From assembly GCF_030124375.1 (NCBI RefSeq), contig NZ_JASKLS010000008.1, positions 218,451 through 282,450 of the forward strand: 64,000 nt of DNA, in the 5' to 3' direction. The translations under genes and the position numbers were made by a program. This DNA is from Sinorhizobium sp. 6-70 (GTDB taxonomy: Bacteria; Pseudomonadota; Alphaproteobacteria; Rhizobiales; Rhizobiaceae). Shown piece by piece: positions 9,620 through 19,679 of the stretch; within the stretch, counting starts at the first letter, position 1, and each line of letters begins with the position of its first letter. The notes under the pieces are model-generated. The model did not search any database. It worked only from the letters and a program-made list of their open reading frames with translations, and was not told the DNA's origin.

Positions 9620-10741
9620 TCAGCGGGGCTCCTGGCCTTCCGGCTGCTTCTCCGCGGCTGTCCTATGCCCGTGATAGAGATCACTATCAAGGTACCGCTG
9701 TATGCCGAAACGGACAAGGACGCCGATCGCGGCGGCGGCGGGGACCGCGACGAGAAGGCCGACGAAGCCGAAGAGCGCACCGAAAGCGAGCAGCGCGAAC
9801 ATCAGCCAGACGGGGTGCAGACCGACGCTCTTGCCGACCAGCTTCGGCTGCAGAATGTTGCCCTCAAGGAACTGGCCGCTGAAGAACACAGCCAAGACGA
9901 GCAGGATCGTAATGTAATTCGGCCAGAACTGGACCAGCGCCACGCCAACGGCCAGCACCAGCCCTACCATCGAGCCGACATAGGGGATGAAGCTGATCAT
10001 GCCGGCGAAAAGGCCGATCAGCAGCCCGAAATTGAGGCCGACGAGCGACAGGCCGATGGCGTAGTAGAGGCCGAGAATAATGCACAGCGAACCCTGGCCG
10101 CGCACGAAGCCGGCGATGGTCGTGTTCATCTCGCGGGCGATCTGGCGGACGATATCGACATAATCGCGCGGCACCCAGCTGTCGACTTTATCGACCATGC
10201 GGTCCCAGTCGAGCAACAGATAGAAGGCCACCACTGGCGTGATGATAAAGAGCGAAAGAATGTCCAGCAGTGCCATGCCGGAGTTCCACAATTGCTGGAA
10301 CAGCGTGCCGAGGAAACTTGCGCCCTGTTCGAGCAGCTTGGCCGAATTCTGCTTGATCGCCACCATCTGGTCCGCAAGCCAGTCCGGGAGCAGCGTCGTT
10401 TGGCTATCGGTGAGGAAGGCCTGAAGGCTGGCGATATAGCCGGGCATCCTCTGGACGAAGTCGGCCGCTTGCGTGAAGATCAACGGGATGATGATCATCA
10501 GCGAAAGCGCCAGCACGACGACGAAGGCAACAAGGATGACGATCGTCGCCATCAGCCGGCTAAGGCCCAAACGCTGCAGCCGGTCGGCGACGGGATCGAG
10601 GAAATAGGCGAGCGCCATACCGGCGAGAAACGGCAGCAGGATCGAACTGAAGAGCGTCAGGAAGGCAATGAAGCCGCCGAGCACCAGCAGCCAGAAGACG
10701 ATCTGGCGCTTGAGACTCACACCGCTGACCTGACTGCCCAT
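9620..10741 (-). CDS. AI-2E family (PerM-type) membrane transporter
   Basis: A 373-residue polytopic inner-membrane protein of the AI-2E transporter/PerM family. About seven or eight hydrophobic segments are visible, with family hallmarks PVVAFYLLLDWDRMV near the middle and GMISFIPYVGSMVGLVLAV and LEGNILQPKLVGKSVGLHP in the second half. Substrates vary in this family; autoinducer-2 export is shown only for a few members, so no substrate is assigned here. The ATG at 10741 has GGGGAG four bases before it; upstream in-frame ATGs lack this. It is transcribed away from purM and leads into hdaA, an arrangement often seen in Rhizobiales. Confidence 0.85.
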   Translation of the reverse strand: MGSQVSGVSLKRQIVFWLLVLGGFIAFLTLFSSILLPFLAGMALAYFLDPVADRLQRLGLSRLMATIVILVAFVVVLALSLMIIIPLIFTQAADFVQRMPGYIASLQAFLTDSQTTLLPDWLADQMVAIKQNSAKLLEQGASFLGTLFQQLWNSGMALLDILSLFIITPVVAFYLLLDWDRMVDKVDSWVPRDYVDIVRQIAREMNTTIAGFVRGQGSLCIILGLYYAIGLSLVGLNFGLLIGLFAGMISFIPYVGSMVGLVLAVGVALVQFWPNYITILLVLAVFFSGQFLEGNILQPKLVGKSVGLHPVWLMFALLAFGALFGFVGLLVAVPAAAAIGVLVRFGIQRYLDSDLYHGHRTAAEKQPEGQEPR

Positions 10742-10992
10742 TGCGCTCCCCGTCCCGCGTCCGGCGCAAGCGCCTTGCGTTTCATCCATTTGGACGAGAT
10801 AGGGCGCGGTGCGCACGCTGGTCAAGCCCGCCGCCTTTGATGCGGAGGCAAATCGGCCCCTCGCCGGTCGAAACGCGGTGAGATGCGGGTAAAATGGCAA
10901 AAAAAGCCGTCAAGCGTTGGCAGTTGGCTTGCACTCCTTGCCCCGCCGTGCCAATCGCATCCGCAAAATACGGCGAGCCTTGGAGAACGAGC

Positions 10993-12059
<1,067 letters not shown>

Positions 12060-12063
<4 letters not shown>

Positions 12064-12722
12064 GCGCGACTACGGCTAAGAAACGGGTCGTCGTCTTCAT
12101 TTCCGGCGGCGGCTCGAACATGCTTTCGCTGGCGAAGGCAGCAGCGGAGCCGGACTTCCCCGCCGAAGTCGTTGCCGTGATTGCTGACAAGGCGGAAGCC
12201 GGTGGCCTGGCCAAGGCGGCCGCCCTCGGCATCCCGACCTTTTCGTTCGTCCGAAAGGATTTCGACAGCAAGGAAGCGCACGAAGCGGCGATCCTCGCGG
12301 AATTGGACCGGCTTCGGCCGGACGTCATCTGCCTTGCCGGCTACATGCGGCTGCTGTCGGCAGCATTCATCCAGCGTCATGAAGGCCGCATCCTCAATAT
12401 TCATCCGTCGCTTCTGCCTCTATTTCCCGGGCTCCACACCCATCAGCGGGCGATCGATGCCGGCATGAGGCTCGCCGGCTGCACGGTTCATTTTGTCACC
12501 GAAGGCATGGACGACGGCCCGATCATCGCCCAGGCCGCGGTTCCGGTTCTAGCCGGCGACACGGCGGAAACGCTTGCCGCGCGCGTTCTGACGGTTGAAC
12601 ACAAGACCTACCCGATGGCGCTCCGGCTCGTTGCCGAGGGCAAGATCGAAATGAAAGACGGGAGGGCTGCAAGCCATGCCGTCGGTGAGGCATCGGGCAT
12701 CCTCGTTTCTCCCGCAATCTGA
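12060..12722 (+). CDS. purN: Phosphoribosylglycinamide formyltransferase
   Basis: A 220-residue PurN that transfers a formyl group from 10-formyl-THF to GAR, the third step of purine synthesis. Recognised by VVVFISGGGSNMLSLAKA at the N-terminus (substrate-binding glycine loop), ICLAGYMRLLS near residue 90, and the catalytic region ILNIHPSLLPLFPGLHTH with its Asn and His. EGMDDGPIIAQAAVPV near 145 carries the Asp. The start codon lies inside the purM stop (ATGA). It is followed 12 bases later by the convergent acvB with no obvious terminator between. Confidence 0.96.
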
Positions 12723-12734
12723 GGTCGTTGCGCG

Positions 12735-14108
12735 TCACCTCGCTGACGCAAGGCGGCGGTCGAGCGCGTCGAGTACGCGGCGAGTCAAGGCGGGATAGTC
12801 CTCGTCGAAATGGTGGCCACCCTCGATGGCGACTACGTCCACGCCCGAAGATTTCAGACCCGGGCAAGCGTCATCGTCCTCCTCCGTACCGTAGATACAT
12901 TGGACGAGCGACGGATCGATTGCCTTGACGTCATCGGCCGGGTCACCTCCCTCGCCCTCTGCACCCAGCCAGCCGAGAACCGAGATCTTGTAGTCGGCAT
13001 GATGCGAGAGCGCCATGAGCGTGAGCTGGCGCACGCGCGCACGATCCGCTGGCGGGAGCAGGTTGTAGGTGCGCGGCAGGATGTCGGCACCGAAGGAATA
13101 GCCGATCAGCAGGACGTTTCGGACACTCCATCGCTTTCGATAATAGGTGATGATCCGCGCAAGATCATCGGCGGTCGCTTGCGGCTGGCGTTCGGACCAG
13201 AAATAACGCAGCGAATCCACTCCGACGACCGGAACGCCCTCTCGCTGCAGGACATTGCCGACCTCCTTGTCGATGTCGCGCCAGCCGCCGTCTCCCGAAT
13301 AGATCACGGCCATCGTGTCACGTGTGGGCTTCGCATCGAGGATCGTCAGCGGAAGGCCGAAAGGGTTTTCCGTCTCGCCGCCCTCGGCGAGCGACCCGGA
13401 CAGCGCATCCGAAAGCGCCGTATAGGCATCATCCCCGCTATCGCGCTTTTCGATCTCCGGATGTTTGGCGGCAAGTGCCGTCACGTGATCCTTCCCCGCA
13501 GCGGAGGCAGCGGGAGAAAACGTAACGGTGACGGGATCGGGCAGCGACCCGTCGGTCAAGCCATAGACCATGCGGTCGCCCTTTCGAACCTTCTCGGCAG
13601 GTGTACAGAGCTGCTTCGTCAGTGCGATGCCCTCTTCGGGATCGACCGCAAGCGTCTGACCGATGGTCGCAGCCGGGGACTGCGCGGCGATCGCCAGCGC
13701 CATCGCCCCGCCGGCGCCAACACCCGCGACGATCGGAGGCCGATAGGCATTGCTCTTGGCAGCGCGCTGGACCTGCTGGCTCAGCGATTCGATATCCGAG
13801 ACCGTGTAGATGCAGTCGCCGTCATCCTTCGCAAGCGAAGCGAGATAGGCCTTGAGGTCGATGCCGATGACGAGCGCCTTTTCGTCTGCAAGCGCACGCG
13901 CAACCCCGTCTTCCTTCGTCGTCCACCCGGCCACATCCGAAAGGAGCACGACAACCGCGGAAGCCTGCTCCTTGGGGAAAAGGATATGCGGCGACGGGAT
14001 CATGCCGGTGTCGAACTGCGGCGCACCGTCGGCCCACGCATGCAACGAGGCACCCGCAATCAGTGCCGCGGAAAGGGCGGCCTTCCAGATCTTCCGCATG
14101 CCGGTCAT
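12735..14108 (-). CDS. acvB: AcvB/VirJ-type lysyl-phosphatidylglycerol hydrolase (AtvA)
   Basis: A 457-residue exported protein (signal peptide about residues 1-26, ending HAWA) with two alpha/beta-hydrolase-like halves. The first half has VAGVGAGGAMALAIA; the second has the nucleophile elbow LLIGYSFGADILP (GYSFG, Ser) and a late DVVAIEGGHHFDEDY with the candidate catalytic His. AcvB of Agrobacterium is known to hydrolyse lysyl-phosphatidylglycerol in the periplasm, and AtvA of Rhizobium tropici supports acid tolerance. It starts four bases inside the end of lpiA (ATGA), so the synthase and hydrolase are coupled. An in-frame ATG at 14099 is an alternative start. Confidence 0.9.
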   Translation of the reverse strand: MTGMRKIWKAALSAALIAGASLHAWADGAPQFDTGMIPSPHILFPKEQASAVVVLLSDVAGWTTKEDGVARALADEKALVIGIDLKAYLASLAKDDGDCIYTVSDIESLSQQVQRAAKSNAYRPPIVAGVGAGGAMALAIAAQSPAATIGQTLAVDPEEGIALTKQLCTPAEKVRKGDRMVYGLTDGSLPDPVTVTFSPAASAAGKDHVTALAAKHPEIEKRDSGDDAYTALSDALSGSLAEGGETENPFGLPLTILDAKPTRDTMAVIYSGDGGWRDIDKEVGNVLQREGVPVVGVDSLRYFWSERQPQATADDLARIITYYRKRWSVRNVLLIGYSFGADILPRTYNLLPPADRARVRQLTLMALSHHADYKISVLGWLGAEGEGGDPADDVKAIDPSLVQCIYGTEEDDDACPGLKSSGVDVVAIEGGHHFDEDYPALTRRVLDALDRRLASAR

Positions 14109-16714
14109 TTCCTTATCACTCCCTTGAGACCGCCGCCGATGAGGAACGTCGCGTCCATCAAAGCGAGGATCGGATTGAGCCCGCCGCTAGCCACAAGGTA
14201 GCGCGGTTGCCAACGTGGGTGGAACTTGGACTTGAAGGCGCGCAGGCCCTTGAAGTTGTAGAAGCGTTCGCCGTGTTCGAAAAATGCTCGGCCGGCTCGA
14301 TCCCAGACGGGCGCTATCTGCCGGGAAGACATGCCGGAAAGCGGCGCCATGCCGAGATTGAAGCGCCGGTAACCTTGCGCCTTGAGGTATTCCATCAGTT
14401 GCACGAACAGGAAGTCCATTGAACCCTTGGGCGCGTCGGGCGAGAAGCGCATCAGGTCGATCGAGCCCTCCGCTTTGGTCGCAGTCTTGAGGATGTTGGC
14501 AAAGGCAACGATGCGTCCGCCGCATTTGAGGACAGCAACCGGCTGAGCTGTAAGGTATTGGGGATCGAAGGCTCCGAGGGAAAAACCCTTCTCCCGTGCG
14601 CTGTGATGTGCGAGCCACGCATCCGAAATAGCCGCGAGCTCCGGCAGGATTGCCGGCACGGCCCCGGGCTCAACTATCGCAAATTCCAGCCCGTCGCGTT
14701 GGCCACGGCTGACCTGCTGGCGCAGGTTTGCCCATTTTCCGCCCTTCAACTCGAACCGCGTCAGATCGACCTCGGCAAGCTCGCCCAATCGAAACGCCCG
14801 TAGACCGGCGTCGGCGTAGTAGGCGAGCCCCAGCGGCGAAACCTGGTAGAAGACCGCCCTGCAACCGTTGGCCCGGGCGGTCTCCATGAATTGCCAGATA
14901 AGATCCGGCCAAGCTTCCAGGGGACCGACGGGATCGAAGAGAGCGATCCAGGAACGCGCCCGCCGACCGTACATGATGAAGGCGCTGCCATCGGGAGAGA
15001 ACATGACGCTCTTGTCGCCCATCCGCACGAGGTTGGCGTCCGACATATCCTGGGCATCGACAATGGCGATCGCCCGCTCCAACGCCTCCTCCGATGCCGG
15101 CTCCACCGTGGTCGTGGCCGGACGCATCAGGCTCCAGATGGCGATGGTACTCGCACCGATCGTCACCCCCAGGAAGGCGCGAAGCCCGCGCGGCGCCTCG
15201 GCGGAAAACTCGAACTGCCACCAGAGCTCATGGCTATACTCGATATCGCGATAAACGAAGAGCAGGACGACGAACGCGCCCAGGCAGATGACGCCGATCG
15301 CCATGAGCCACGGCGGCGTCAGGGCCTGACCGAACAGCGACGCGGGGCGAATAAAAAGCCGACGGCTGGCAAGCAATCCGACGACGAAGAATGCGAGCAT
15401 GCCCGCTTCCGCCAGCGCCACCGCCTTCAGCAACGACAGCAGCAGTGCAGCCGCCGCGATCACCACTGATGCCCACCAGGCACCGTCGAGGCGCAGCGCC
15501 AGTCCCCGTGCGACGATGACCAGTGCCAGGCCGAGCAGGCTCGCGAGGAAATGCGCGCCTTCGACAAGCGGCAGCGGAACATAGCTTTCAAGAAACGCCA
15601 GGTTCTCGCCGGGCGTCGGCGTCACGCTCGATAGCACCAGCATGATGGCGAGCACGAGCGCCAGCGTAGCGAGGAGCAGTGGAGCCATCCGGCCGCCTAT
15701 GCGGCGGACGCTCGAAGCCGCAGGGTGACCGGCGAACTGACGAACCTCCACGCCAATGATCACCACAATCGCGATCAGCAGCGGCAGCACGTGATAGATG
15801 AGACGGTAGAGAACCAGCGCGCCGAGGATCGTATCGACGTCGGCTGTCCGACCGAGCGTCGCGATCATCACCGCCTCGAAGACGCCGAGGCCCGCCGGTA
15901 CATGGCTGAGTACGCCGATGCCGACAGCAAAAGAATAGACCGCCAGGAAGGCGGGCCAGCCGATCGTCCCCGATGGCAACAGGACGTAAAGAACGCTTGC
16001 GGATGCCGCAAGATCGAGCGCTGTTACCAGGAACTGGCGGGAGGCGGTTCTGGAGTCGGGCAGACGCAGGGAAAAGCGTGCGATGCTGACTTCGCGGCCC
16101 TCTCCGGCCAGGATGAAGGTGGTCAACAGGCCGCCGAGCACAACGATGGCGATCATGCGCAGCCAGAACGGTTCGAGCCCGGTCAGCGGAGCGACGTATT
16201 CGCCGACCGTCAGCAAGCTGAGGCAAGTGACCGTGGCAAGGCCAAGCCCGAAGGCGAGCGTCACGAACGCAACGACGCGGGCTATCTCTTCCGGCTGCAG
16301 CCCGAGCCGGGAGTACGACCGGTAGCGGATAGCCCCGCCACTCAAGGGTCCGAAACCGGCCGTATTGCCGACGGCATAGGCACAGGCGGCCGTGAGCGCT
16401 ACATCCGCGTAAGGCAGCTTGCGCTTGATGTAATCGAGGGCGGCGACGTCGTAAAAGGTGAGCGCGAGGAAGCTCAAGCCGGTGAACAGGATTGCGGCTG
16501 CGACCGACTTCCAACTCGTGTCCGCCAGTGCCGAGACGACTTCGTCATAATGCACCTCGGCGGTCAGATGAAAGATGGCCGCTCCGAAGAGCGCGATGAT
16601 AAGAAGCGTACCGACGGCGGAAAGATAGCGCTGATTGCGCCTCAGAAACGACCTCCACCCACTGTCGGCCTGCTGGTCTTGAGCTTCAATCTCGTGGGAA
16701 GAGCTGAACGCCAT
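14105..16714 (-). CDS. lpiA: Bifunctional lysyl-phosphatidylglycerol synthetase/flippase (MprF type)
   Basis: An 869-residue inner-membrane protein with about 13-14 hydrophobic segments in roughly residues 25-530 (flippase part, including GNTAGFGPLSGGAIRYRSY and GLGVFEAVMIATLG), then a soluble GNAT-like DUF2156 synthase domain to the C-terminus (VMFSPDGSAFIMYGRRARSW, IDLMRFSPDAPKGSMDFLF, RRFNLGMAPLSGM). It uses aminoacyl-tRNA to lysinylate phosphatidylglycerol and moves the product across the membrane, lowering surface charge under acid or cationic peptide stress. Rhizobial lpiA is known to be low-pH inducible. It forms an overlapping operon with acvB. A 6-bp inverted repeat at 16765-16787 lies in its upstream region. 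Confidence 0.94.
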   Translation of the reverse strand: MAFSSSHEIEAQDQQADSGWRSFLRRNQRYLSAVGTLLIIALFGAAIFHLTAEVHYDEVVSALADTSWKSVAAAILFTGLSFLALTFYDVAALDYIKRKLPYADVALTAACAYAVGNTAGFGPLSGGAIRYRSYSRLGLQPEEIARVVAFVTLAFGLGLATVTCLSLLTVGEYVAPLTGLEPFWLRMIAIVVLGGLLTTFILAGEGREVSIARFSLRLPDSRTASRQFLVTALDLAASASVLYVLLPSGTIGWPAFLAVYSFAVGIGVLSHVPAGLGVFEAVMIATLGRTADVDTILGALVLYRLIYHVLPLLIAIVVIIGVEVRQFAGHPAASSVRRIGGRMAPLLLATLALVLAIMLVLSSVTPTPGENLAFLESYVPLPLVEGAHFLASLLGLALVIVARGLALRLDGAWWASVVIAAAALLLSLLKAVALAEAGMLAFFVVGLLASRRLFIRPASLFGQALTPPWLMAIGVICLGAFVVLLFVYRDIEYSHELWWQFEFSAEAPRGLRAFLGVTIGASTIAIWSLMRPATTTVEPASEEALERAIAIVDAQDMSDANLVRMGDKSVMFSPDGSAFIMYGRRARSWIALFDPVGPLEAWPDLIWQFMETARANGCRAVFYQVSPLGLAYYADAGLRAFRLGELAEVDLTRFELKGGKWANLRQQVSRGQRDGLEFAIVEPGAVPAILPELAAISDAWLAHHSAREKGFSLGAFDPQYLTAQPVAVLKCGGRIVAFANILKTATKAEGSIDLMRFSPDAPKGSMDFLFVQLMEYLKAQGYRRFNLGMAPLSGMSSRQIAPVWDRAGRAFFEHGERFYNFKGLRAFKSKFHPRWQPRYLVASGGLNPILALMDATFLIGGGLKGVIRK

Positions 16715-16764
16715 GTTTCGCCCGTGCAGTTGAAGAAGACACGTAAGCTTTAACGCAGCGCTTC

Positions 16765-16787
16765 CCGATCAAAAAGTGAAAGATCGG
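16765..16787. promoter_or_regulatory. Short inverted repeat upstream of lpiA
   Basis: CCGATC at 16765-16770 and GATCGG at 16782-16787 flank an A-rich 11-base spacer, about 50 bases before the lpiA start. It lies between the upstream Nudix stop and lpiA, where an acid-responsive promoter would be expected. Six-base arms can arise by chance, so this is only a candidate site. Confidence 0.2.
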
Positions 16788-16813
16788 TAATGTGAGATAG
16801 TAATGCTGGCCAG

Positions 16814-17410
16814 TTATACAGCCAGCGCGGCAGGGTTCAACATGGCCCATTGCAGCAGCATAATCGTTTTGGCGTCGCAGATCTCACCAGTGCCGATCAT
16901 GGCGACAGCCTTTTCGAGAGGAAATTCCAGCACCTCGATATCTTCGCCTTCATGCGCAAGCCCGCCGCCCGCAGCCACTTTCTTCGAGGCATCGATGCGG
17001 CCGAAGAAGAAGCTCGTTCGTTCCGTCACCGAACCCGGGGTCATATAGGCGTCGAAGAGATGTGTGGCACTTTCAATGCTGTAACCGGTCTCCTCCATCG
17101 CTTCGCGACAAATCGCCACTGCCGGCTCTTCGCCATCGAGAAGGCCAGCTGGCGCTTCGATTAGATATCCCGGCTCGCCCTGCAGGAAGACGGGAATGCG
17201 AAGCTGCCTGACGAGGACCACCGACTGCCGCTCCGGATCGAAGAGAAGGATCGTTGCAGCGCGACCATGGTCGTGAATCTCACGAACCAGCCGGGCGGTT
17301 TGACCGTTGGACATTTCCTGTTCGAGCGTGACCTCTTCGAGGCTGAGGAAGCCTTTCCAGAGGGTTTTGCGGTCAATGATCCGGACGCGCGGGTCGGCAT
17401 GTTCCGTCAT
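16814..17410 (-). CDS. Nudix hydrolase, NudK-like (GDP-mannose/ADP-ribose type)
   Basis: A 198-residue Nudix hydrolase. The Nudix box APAGLLDGEEPAVAICREAM continuing to EETGY is one residue shorter than the GX5EX7REUXEEXGU consensus, as in E. coli NudK, and YMTPGSVTERTSFFFGRID after it also resembles NudK, which splits GDP-mannose. ADP-ribose or other sugar nucleotides remain possible. Residues 1-60 give the typical dimer-swap strands. The ATG at 17410 is used; longer in-frame starts lie inside the neighbouring oxidoreductase gene. It is downstream of that gene on the same strand (stop at 17478), so the two may be cotranscribed. Confidence 0.82.
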   Translation of the reverse strand: MTEHADPRVRIIDRKTLWKGFLSLEEVTLEQEMSNGQTARLVREIHDHGRAATILLFDPERQSVVLVRQLRIPVFLQGEPGYLIEAPAGLLDGEEPAVAICREAMEETGYSIESATHLFDAYMTPGSVTERTSFFFGRIDASKKVAAGGGLAHEGEDIEVLEFPLEKAVAMIGTGEICDAKTIMLLQWAMLNPAALAV

Positions 17411-17477
17411 GAGAGATCCTTGTCGAAAGGGGAACCTGGCCGAAGCACCCGACGAGGCGTGCTCGCCGGGCCGATCT

Positions 17478-19592
17478 TCAGGCGCGACGCACCCAGACCC
17501 GGTTATCGTGGAAAGCCGCGCCGCCGTAGGGCGCGACGGCATCGGCGCCGGTCAAGACGTTGATCCCCTCGCCGTCGAGATGGGCGCCGTTCGGCCAAAT
17601 CCCTTCGGCGATGACGACGCCGCGACGCGCCCCGCCGCCGACCTTCGCATGCAGCCGGACCTCGCCGCGGTCGTTGCCGAGCATGATGACGTCACCCTCG
17701 GCAATGCCGAGCGCAACTGCATCTTCGGCATGGATCATGACCTCCGGTCGTCCCTCCTTCTGTTTGGAAGAAGGCGTTTCGGAGAAGGTCGAATTCAGGA
17801 ACGAGCGCGCCGGGGACGTCGCCAGTCGGTATGGATGACGTTCGTCGGCCACTTCGATCAGATCGACATGGTCCGGAAACTCCGGCAGCCTGCCGTGCGG
17901 ACCTTGCGGGCCCATCGATTTCGGCGGCCGGTTCGGTGCCGGCGTGCCGGTCCAATCGGCCTTGAAGCGGAACTTGCCGTCGGGATGCCCGAAGCCGTTG
18001 AGAAAATGCGCCTCCTCGAAAGCCGGCTGGCAATCGAGCCACTTCTCCTCTTTCATCCGCTCGTAACCGATGCCGTAATTAGACAGCAGTAGGTCGATGT
18101 GCTGCTGTTCGGTGAGCCCAAAGCCCGGGTGGTCGGATACCCCGAGGCGCTTTGCCAACTCCTCGATGACGAAGAGATTGGTGCGCACGGTCGGCGGCGG
18201 CTCAACGACCTTCGGACCGATGAGAATATGCTGGTGACCACCACCGCGATAAAGATCGTCGTGTTCAAGGAACATGGTGGCAGGCAGGACGATGTCCGCG
18301 AGCCGGGCAGTATCGGTCATGAACTGTTCATGCACGGCAACAAAGAGGTCGTCGCGCAGGAAGCCCTGTTTCACCAGTCGCTGCTCGGGTGCGACATTGG
18401 CGGGGTTGGTATTCTGGATAAGGAGCGCGGTCACAGGACCGCGATGGCGCAACGCCTCGGCATCGCCGGTCAGCACACGGCCGATCTGCGATTGGTCGAG
18501 CATGCGCACGTCGGGATCGTGGAACGCGGAACCGAGGAGTTCACGCTTGTCCAGCTTGAAGATGTCATTGTTCGAGTGGAACGCGCCGCCTCCCTCGTGC
18601 TTCCAGGAGCCGAGCACCGTGGCAACCGAAGCGGCCGCATGGATGGCGACGGAGCCGTTACGCTGGCGGGTGAAGCCGTAGCCCAGGCGGAAATAGGTTT
18701 TGGGCGTGGTCCCGACGAGCTTGGCGAAGGCTTCGATCTCCTCCACCGACAGACCGGTGATGGCGGAGGCCCAGTCCGGGCCGCGTGTCTGGAGATGCGC
18801 TTCTAGACCGGCCGGATCGTCAGCGAACCTCGCCATGTAGGCGCGGTCGGCATAACCGTCGCGGAAGGCGATGTGCATGACCGCGCAAGCGAGCGCAGCA
18901 TCTGTGCCCGGCTTCAGGACGAGCCCCATATCGGCCTGCTTGACGGTCGGGTTCTCGTAAACGTCGATGACGACAATCTTCGCGCCGCGGTCCTTGCGCG
19001 CCTTGACCGCATGGGTCATTACGTTGACCTGCGTCGCGACCGCATTGGTACCCCAGATCACGACGCAGTCGGCCTTGGCCATCTCGCGCGGGTCGGGACC
19101 GCGCAAGGCTCCGGTCGCCATCGTCAAGCCGGTCCAGGCCATGTTGGTACAGATCGAGCCGAAGAAGCCGGAATAACGCTTGGCATGGCGCAACCGCTCG
19201 ATGGAGTCACGCTGGACCTGTCCCATCGTGCCGGCGTAGAAATAGGGCCAGACCGCTTCCGCACCGTGCTTCTGTTCGGCCTTGACGAACTGGTCGGCGA
19301 TCTCATCGAGCGCCGCTTCCCAGGAAATCTCCTGCCAGCGTCCCTCGCCCTTGGCGCCGGTGCGGCGCTGCGGCACCATCAGCCGGCCGGGATGATAGAT
19401 ACGTTCGGCGTAGCGCGCGACCTTGGCGCAGATGACGCCGGCTGTGTAGCTGTTTCCGGCCGCCCCGCGCAGGCGACCGATCTGGCCTTCGGCCGTGAGA
19501 TCGACTTCAAGCGCGCAGGCTGACGGACAGTCGTGCGGACAGACCGAATAGCCGATCGATTTTTCTGCTTGGATGGGGGTCGCAACGTTCAT
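17478..19592 (-). CDS. Molybdopterin-dependent oxidoreductase (formate dehydrogenase/DMSO reductase superfamily), orphan
   Basis: A 704-residue bis-MGD enzyme. An N-terminal [4Fe-4S] motif is visible, CPHDCPSACALEV then GVICAKVARYAERIYHP (Cys-x3-Cys-x3-Cys ... Cys), followed by the molybdopterin domain (WPYFYAGTMGQVQRDS, FGSICTNMAWTG, CVVIWGTNAVATQVN) and a C-terminal dinucleotide-binding domain (EDAVALGIAEGDVIMLGNDR, GVVIAEGIWPNGAHLDGE). There is no Tat signal, so it is probably cytoplasmic. No electron-transfer or membrane subunit gene adjoins it, and the substrate cannot be assigned. The Cys in FGSICTN is a candidate Mo ligand but this is uncertain. The ATG at 19592 is chosen; one at 19610 adds six residues. 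Confidence 0.85.
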   Translation of the reverse strand: MNVATPIQAEKSIGYSVCPHDCPSACALEVDLTAEGQIGRLRGAAGNSYTAGVICAKVARYAERIYHPGRLMVPQRRTGAKGEGRWQEISWEAALDEIADQFVKAEQKHGAEAVWPYFYAGTMGQVQRDSIERLRHAKRYSGFFGSICTNMAWTGLTMATGALRGPDPREMAKADCVVIWGTNAVATQVNVMTHAVKARKDRGAKIVVIDVYENPTVKQADMGLVLKPGTDAALACAVMHIAFRDGYADRAYMARFADDPAGLEAHLQTRGPDWASAITGLSVEEIEAFAKLVGTTPKTYFRLGYGFTRQRNGSVAIHAAASVATVLGSWKHEGGGAFHSNNDIFKLDKRELLGSAFHDPDVRMLDQSQIGRVLTGDAEALRHRGPVTALLIQNTNPANVAPEQRLVKQGFLRDDLFVAVHEQFMTDTARLADIVLPATMFLEHDDLYRGGGHQHILIGPKVVEPPPTVRTNLFVIEELAKRLGVSDHPGFGLTEQQHIDLLLSNYGIGYERMKEEKWLDCQPAFEEAHFLNGFGHPDGKFRFKADWTGTPAPNRPPKSMGPQGPHGRLPEFPDHVDLIEVADERHPYRLATSPARSFLNSTFSETPSSKQKEGRPEVMIHAEDAVALGIAEGDVIMLGNDRGEVRLHAKVGGGARRGVVIAEGIWPNGAHLDGEGINVLTGADAVAPYGGAAFHDNRVWVRRA

Positions 19593-19679
19593 AGCTTTTC
19601 TATATGGCATCCGCCAAAGGGCTCAAAGCCCCATTCGCCAATCCATCGAAACAATTGATCAGAGCCATCGGCAACGCTC

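Noticed and set aside
10742..10992. Purine riboswitch before purM
   Set aside because: No conserved purine-aptamer loops or three-way junction could be seen in the 251-base region.
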